Translations under genes and position numbers: made by a program | Part shown: one piece after another, positions 62,557-64,000 of the stretch | Layout: every line of letters begins with the position of its first letter | Position numbering within the stretch: position 1 is the first letter of the stretch | Notes under the pieces: model-generated | What the model saw: only the letters and a program-made list of their open reading frames with translations | What the model was told of the DNA's origin: nothing | The model's database searches: none | Assembly: GCF_030704535.1 (NCBI RefSeq) | Contig: NC_081817.1 | Span: forward strand, 697,001-761,000 | Direction: 5' to 3' | DNA from: Vitis vinifera | Taxonomy: Eukaryota > Streptophyta > Magnoliopsida > Vitales > Vitaceae | Length of the DNA: 64,000 nucleotides

Positions 62557-63732
62557 ATGGCGAATGAGGTTGTGGTATGGTGCCTAATTTCAGGTGCAGT
62601 AGCCTTAATTTTGAGTTATATTTCACTTTCAATTGTCAAAGGCAGGAGCAACAGACGACATGGGGTTGCATTCTTCCATCCATACACCAACGATGGCGGT
62701 GGTGGTGAGAGGGTCTTGTGGTGCGCCGTCAAAGCCATCCAAGAAGAAAGCTCCGATCTGGACTGCGTCATCTACACCGGCGACCACGATGCTTCTCCTG
62801 ACAGTTTGATGGCTCGTGCCGTTCAACGTTTTGGGGTCGAGCTTCTATATCCACCGAAGGTTCTTCCTCTCTCTCTAAAATATATATATTTTTTTTCTGT
62901 TGTTTGGGTTTATAGTGAGATAAGTTTTTGTTTGGTTTGGTTTCTATGGTTGACTTTGGATCGATCAGGAGATTTTTGTATTGAGAATTGCTTCTTATGG
63001 GTGTCTGCTCAAAGGGGAATTTTTTTGAGGATTTTGTTGCAGTGGTTTGAATTCAAAACTCCCCAGGAAAAAAAAGGAATAAAATTTAGGAAAATTGGTG
63101 ATTGGGTATGTTTCAATTTGCAAGAAGATACTAGAAATGGTGTGATTTTTGTCCCAATCTGTTCTTTTTCTATGTGGGTTGTACTGATTTTTTATACCAA
63201 TATAATCCACCTGTAACGGAAGAAAGAAAAATTATTTCTTAATCCCTTAATTGTCTTGTGATGATGCCAATTTTCTAGTTCATAGTCTGAGAACATATGA
63301 ATACTCGAAACTCGGATTTTTTGCTGTTATTTGATCTTTCTCCTATTCCAAAGGAAATATGCTAGAAAATTTATTCAACTAGGAAGTTATCTGGTTTTGA
63401 TGTTTTCAGTTGTTTCCTGATATTTTTTTGCTCTGTGCTTGTCAGGTGGTGCATCTATATAAGAGGAAGTGGATAGAGGAAACCATGTATCCTCGCTTTA
63501 CTATGATTGGCCAGAGCCTTGGTTCAGTTTATCTTTCTTGGGAAGCCTTATGCAAGTATACCCCTTTATATTATATTGACACCAGCGGATATGCCTTTGC
63601 ATATCCGGTTGCACGGTTGTTTGGATGTAAGGTTATTTGCTATACCCATTACCCAACAATCAGTTTAGACATGATATCTCGCGTTCAGGACCAAAATTCG
63701 ATGTATAACAATGATGCCTTGATTGCTAAGAG
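62557..63732 (+). CDS. ALG11: ALG11 alpha-1,2-mannosyltransferase, 5' part (runs off the window)
   Basis: ALG11 (Arabidopsis LEW3) adds the fourth and fifth mannose from GDP-mannose to the dolichol-linked glycan on the cytosolic side of the ER, an early step of N-glycosylation. Two coding exons are visible, 62557-62859 and 63446-63732 (196 complete residues), joined in phase at a GT-AG intron. A donor GT follows at 63733, so the gene continues past base 64000. The N-terminus has a membrane segment at about residues 5-27 ([20 protein letters not shown]). [17 protein letters not shown] follows, the glycine-rich nucleotide-sugar loop of GT4 enzymes, then [11 protein letters not shown]. Exon 2 has [16 protein letters not shown] and [12 protein letters not shown], all ALG11-typical. 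The full protein should be about 460 aa. The ATG at 62557 opens directly on the membrane segment, as in the family. Confidence 0.94.
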
Positions 63733-64000
63733 GTTTGTTTTCTACTTGCTATACTGTGCTTTTCTTCTAAGATATTTTCAGGTTTGATCAAAATTTGGAA
63801 GCCATGGTTATGGTTTTATGGCAATGGCTGTGTTTGAACTCTTAAGACATGGTAGCTTCCCTGTCCCTTCTCTGCATGAGACACAGGTCGAATGATTTAT
63901 TGGACTGCTATGATTGTTTCTTTCCCCCTTAGTTTCCTTGTGGTTTTTTCCCCATTGAAACCTCAATGCCCATGGTTTAACACTTACACATATAAGCAAA

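Overview
This is nuclear DNA from a flowering plant, most likely a woody eudicot close to grapevine (Vitis). The reasons are GT-AG intron-rich genes, AT-rich spacers, and introns full of L1-type LINEs and tRNA-derived SINEs. The species is an inference; no sequence search could be run.

Layout: (1) About 4.0-22.0 kb, minus strand: the 5' half of the APC1 subunit gene of the anaphase-promoting complex. Thirteen exons encode 911 residues in one open frame. The rest of the gene should lie beyond base 1. Its introns hold several 5'-truncated LINEs, two SINE-like pieces and an 18-bp micro-insertion derived from a LINE tail. (2) 23.3-25.1 kb, minus strand: two tandem Em-type (LEA group 1) seed-desiccation genes with ABA-type promoter motifs. 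(3) 26.6-32.6 kb: a Mutator-like element (MULE) with about 135-bp terminal inverted repeats. It carries a decayed DUF1985/Ulp1-protease gene and a 73-bp minisatellite. (4) 35.24-37.01 kb: a 1,772-bp solo LTR with a 5-bp target duplication and three internal tandem arrays. (5) 37.97-39.92 kb, plus strand: a clade-B PP2C phosphatase (AP2C type) with a MAPK-docking motif and a W-box cluster in its promoter. (6) 43.59-60.54 kb, plus strand: a complete 30-exon clathrin heavy chain gene (1,704 aa). Its 4.6-kb intron 5 contains three nested LINE insertions and a tandem duplication resembling the 5' end of U2 snRNA. (7) 62.56 kb to the right edge, plus strand: the first two coding exons of ALG11, the ER mannosyltransferase.

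The genes do not form one pathway: they act in cell-cycle proteolysis, seed desiccation, stress-MAPK dephosphorylation, endocytosis and N-glycosylation. The order Em - PP2C - ALG11 does match what I recall of adjacent Arabidopsis loci At2g40170 (EM6), At2g40180 (PP2C5/AP2C3) and At2g40190 (LEW3/ALG11). This suggests an ancient syntenic block, with clathrin heavy chain and the transposable elements as differences. I found no clearly new molecular system. The most unusual items are the Ulp1-bearing MULE, the nested LINEs and the U2-like duplication.
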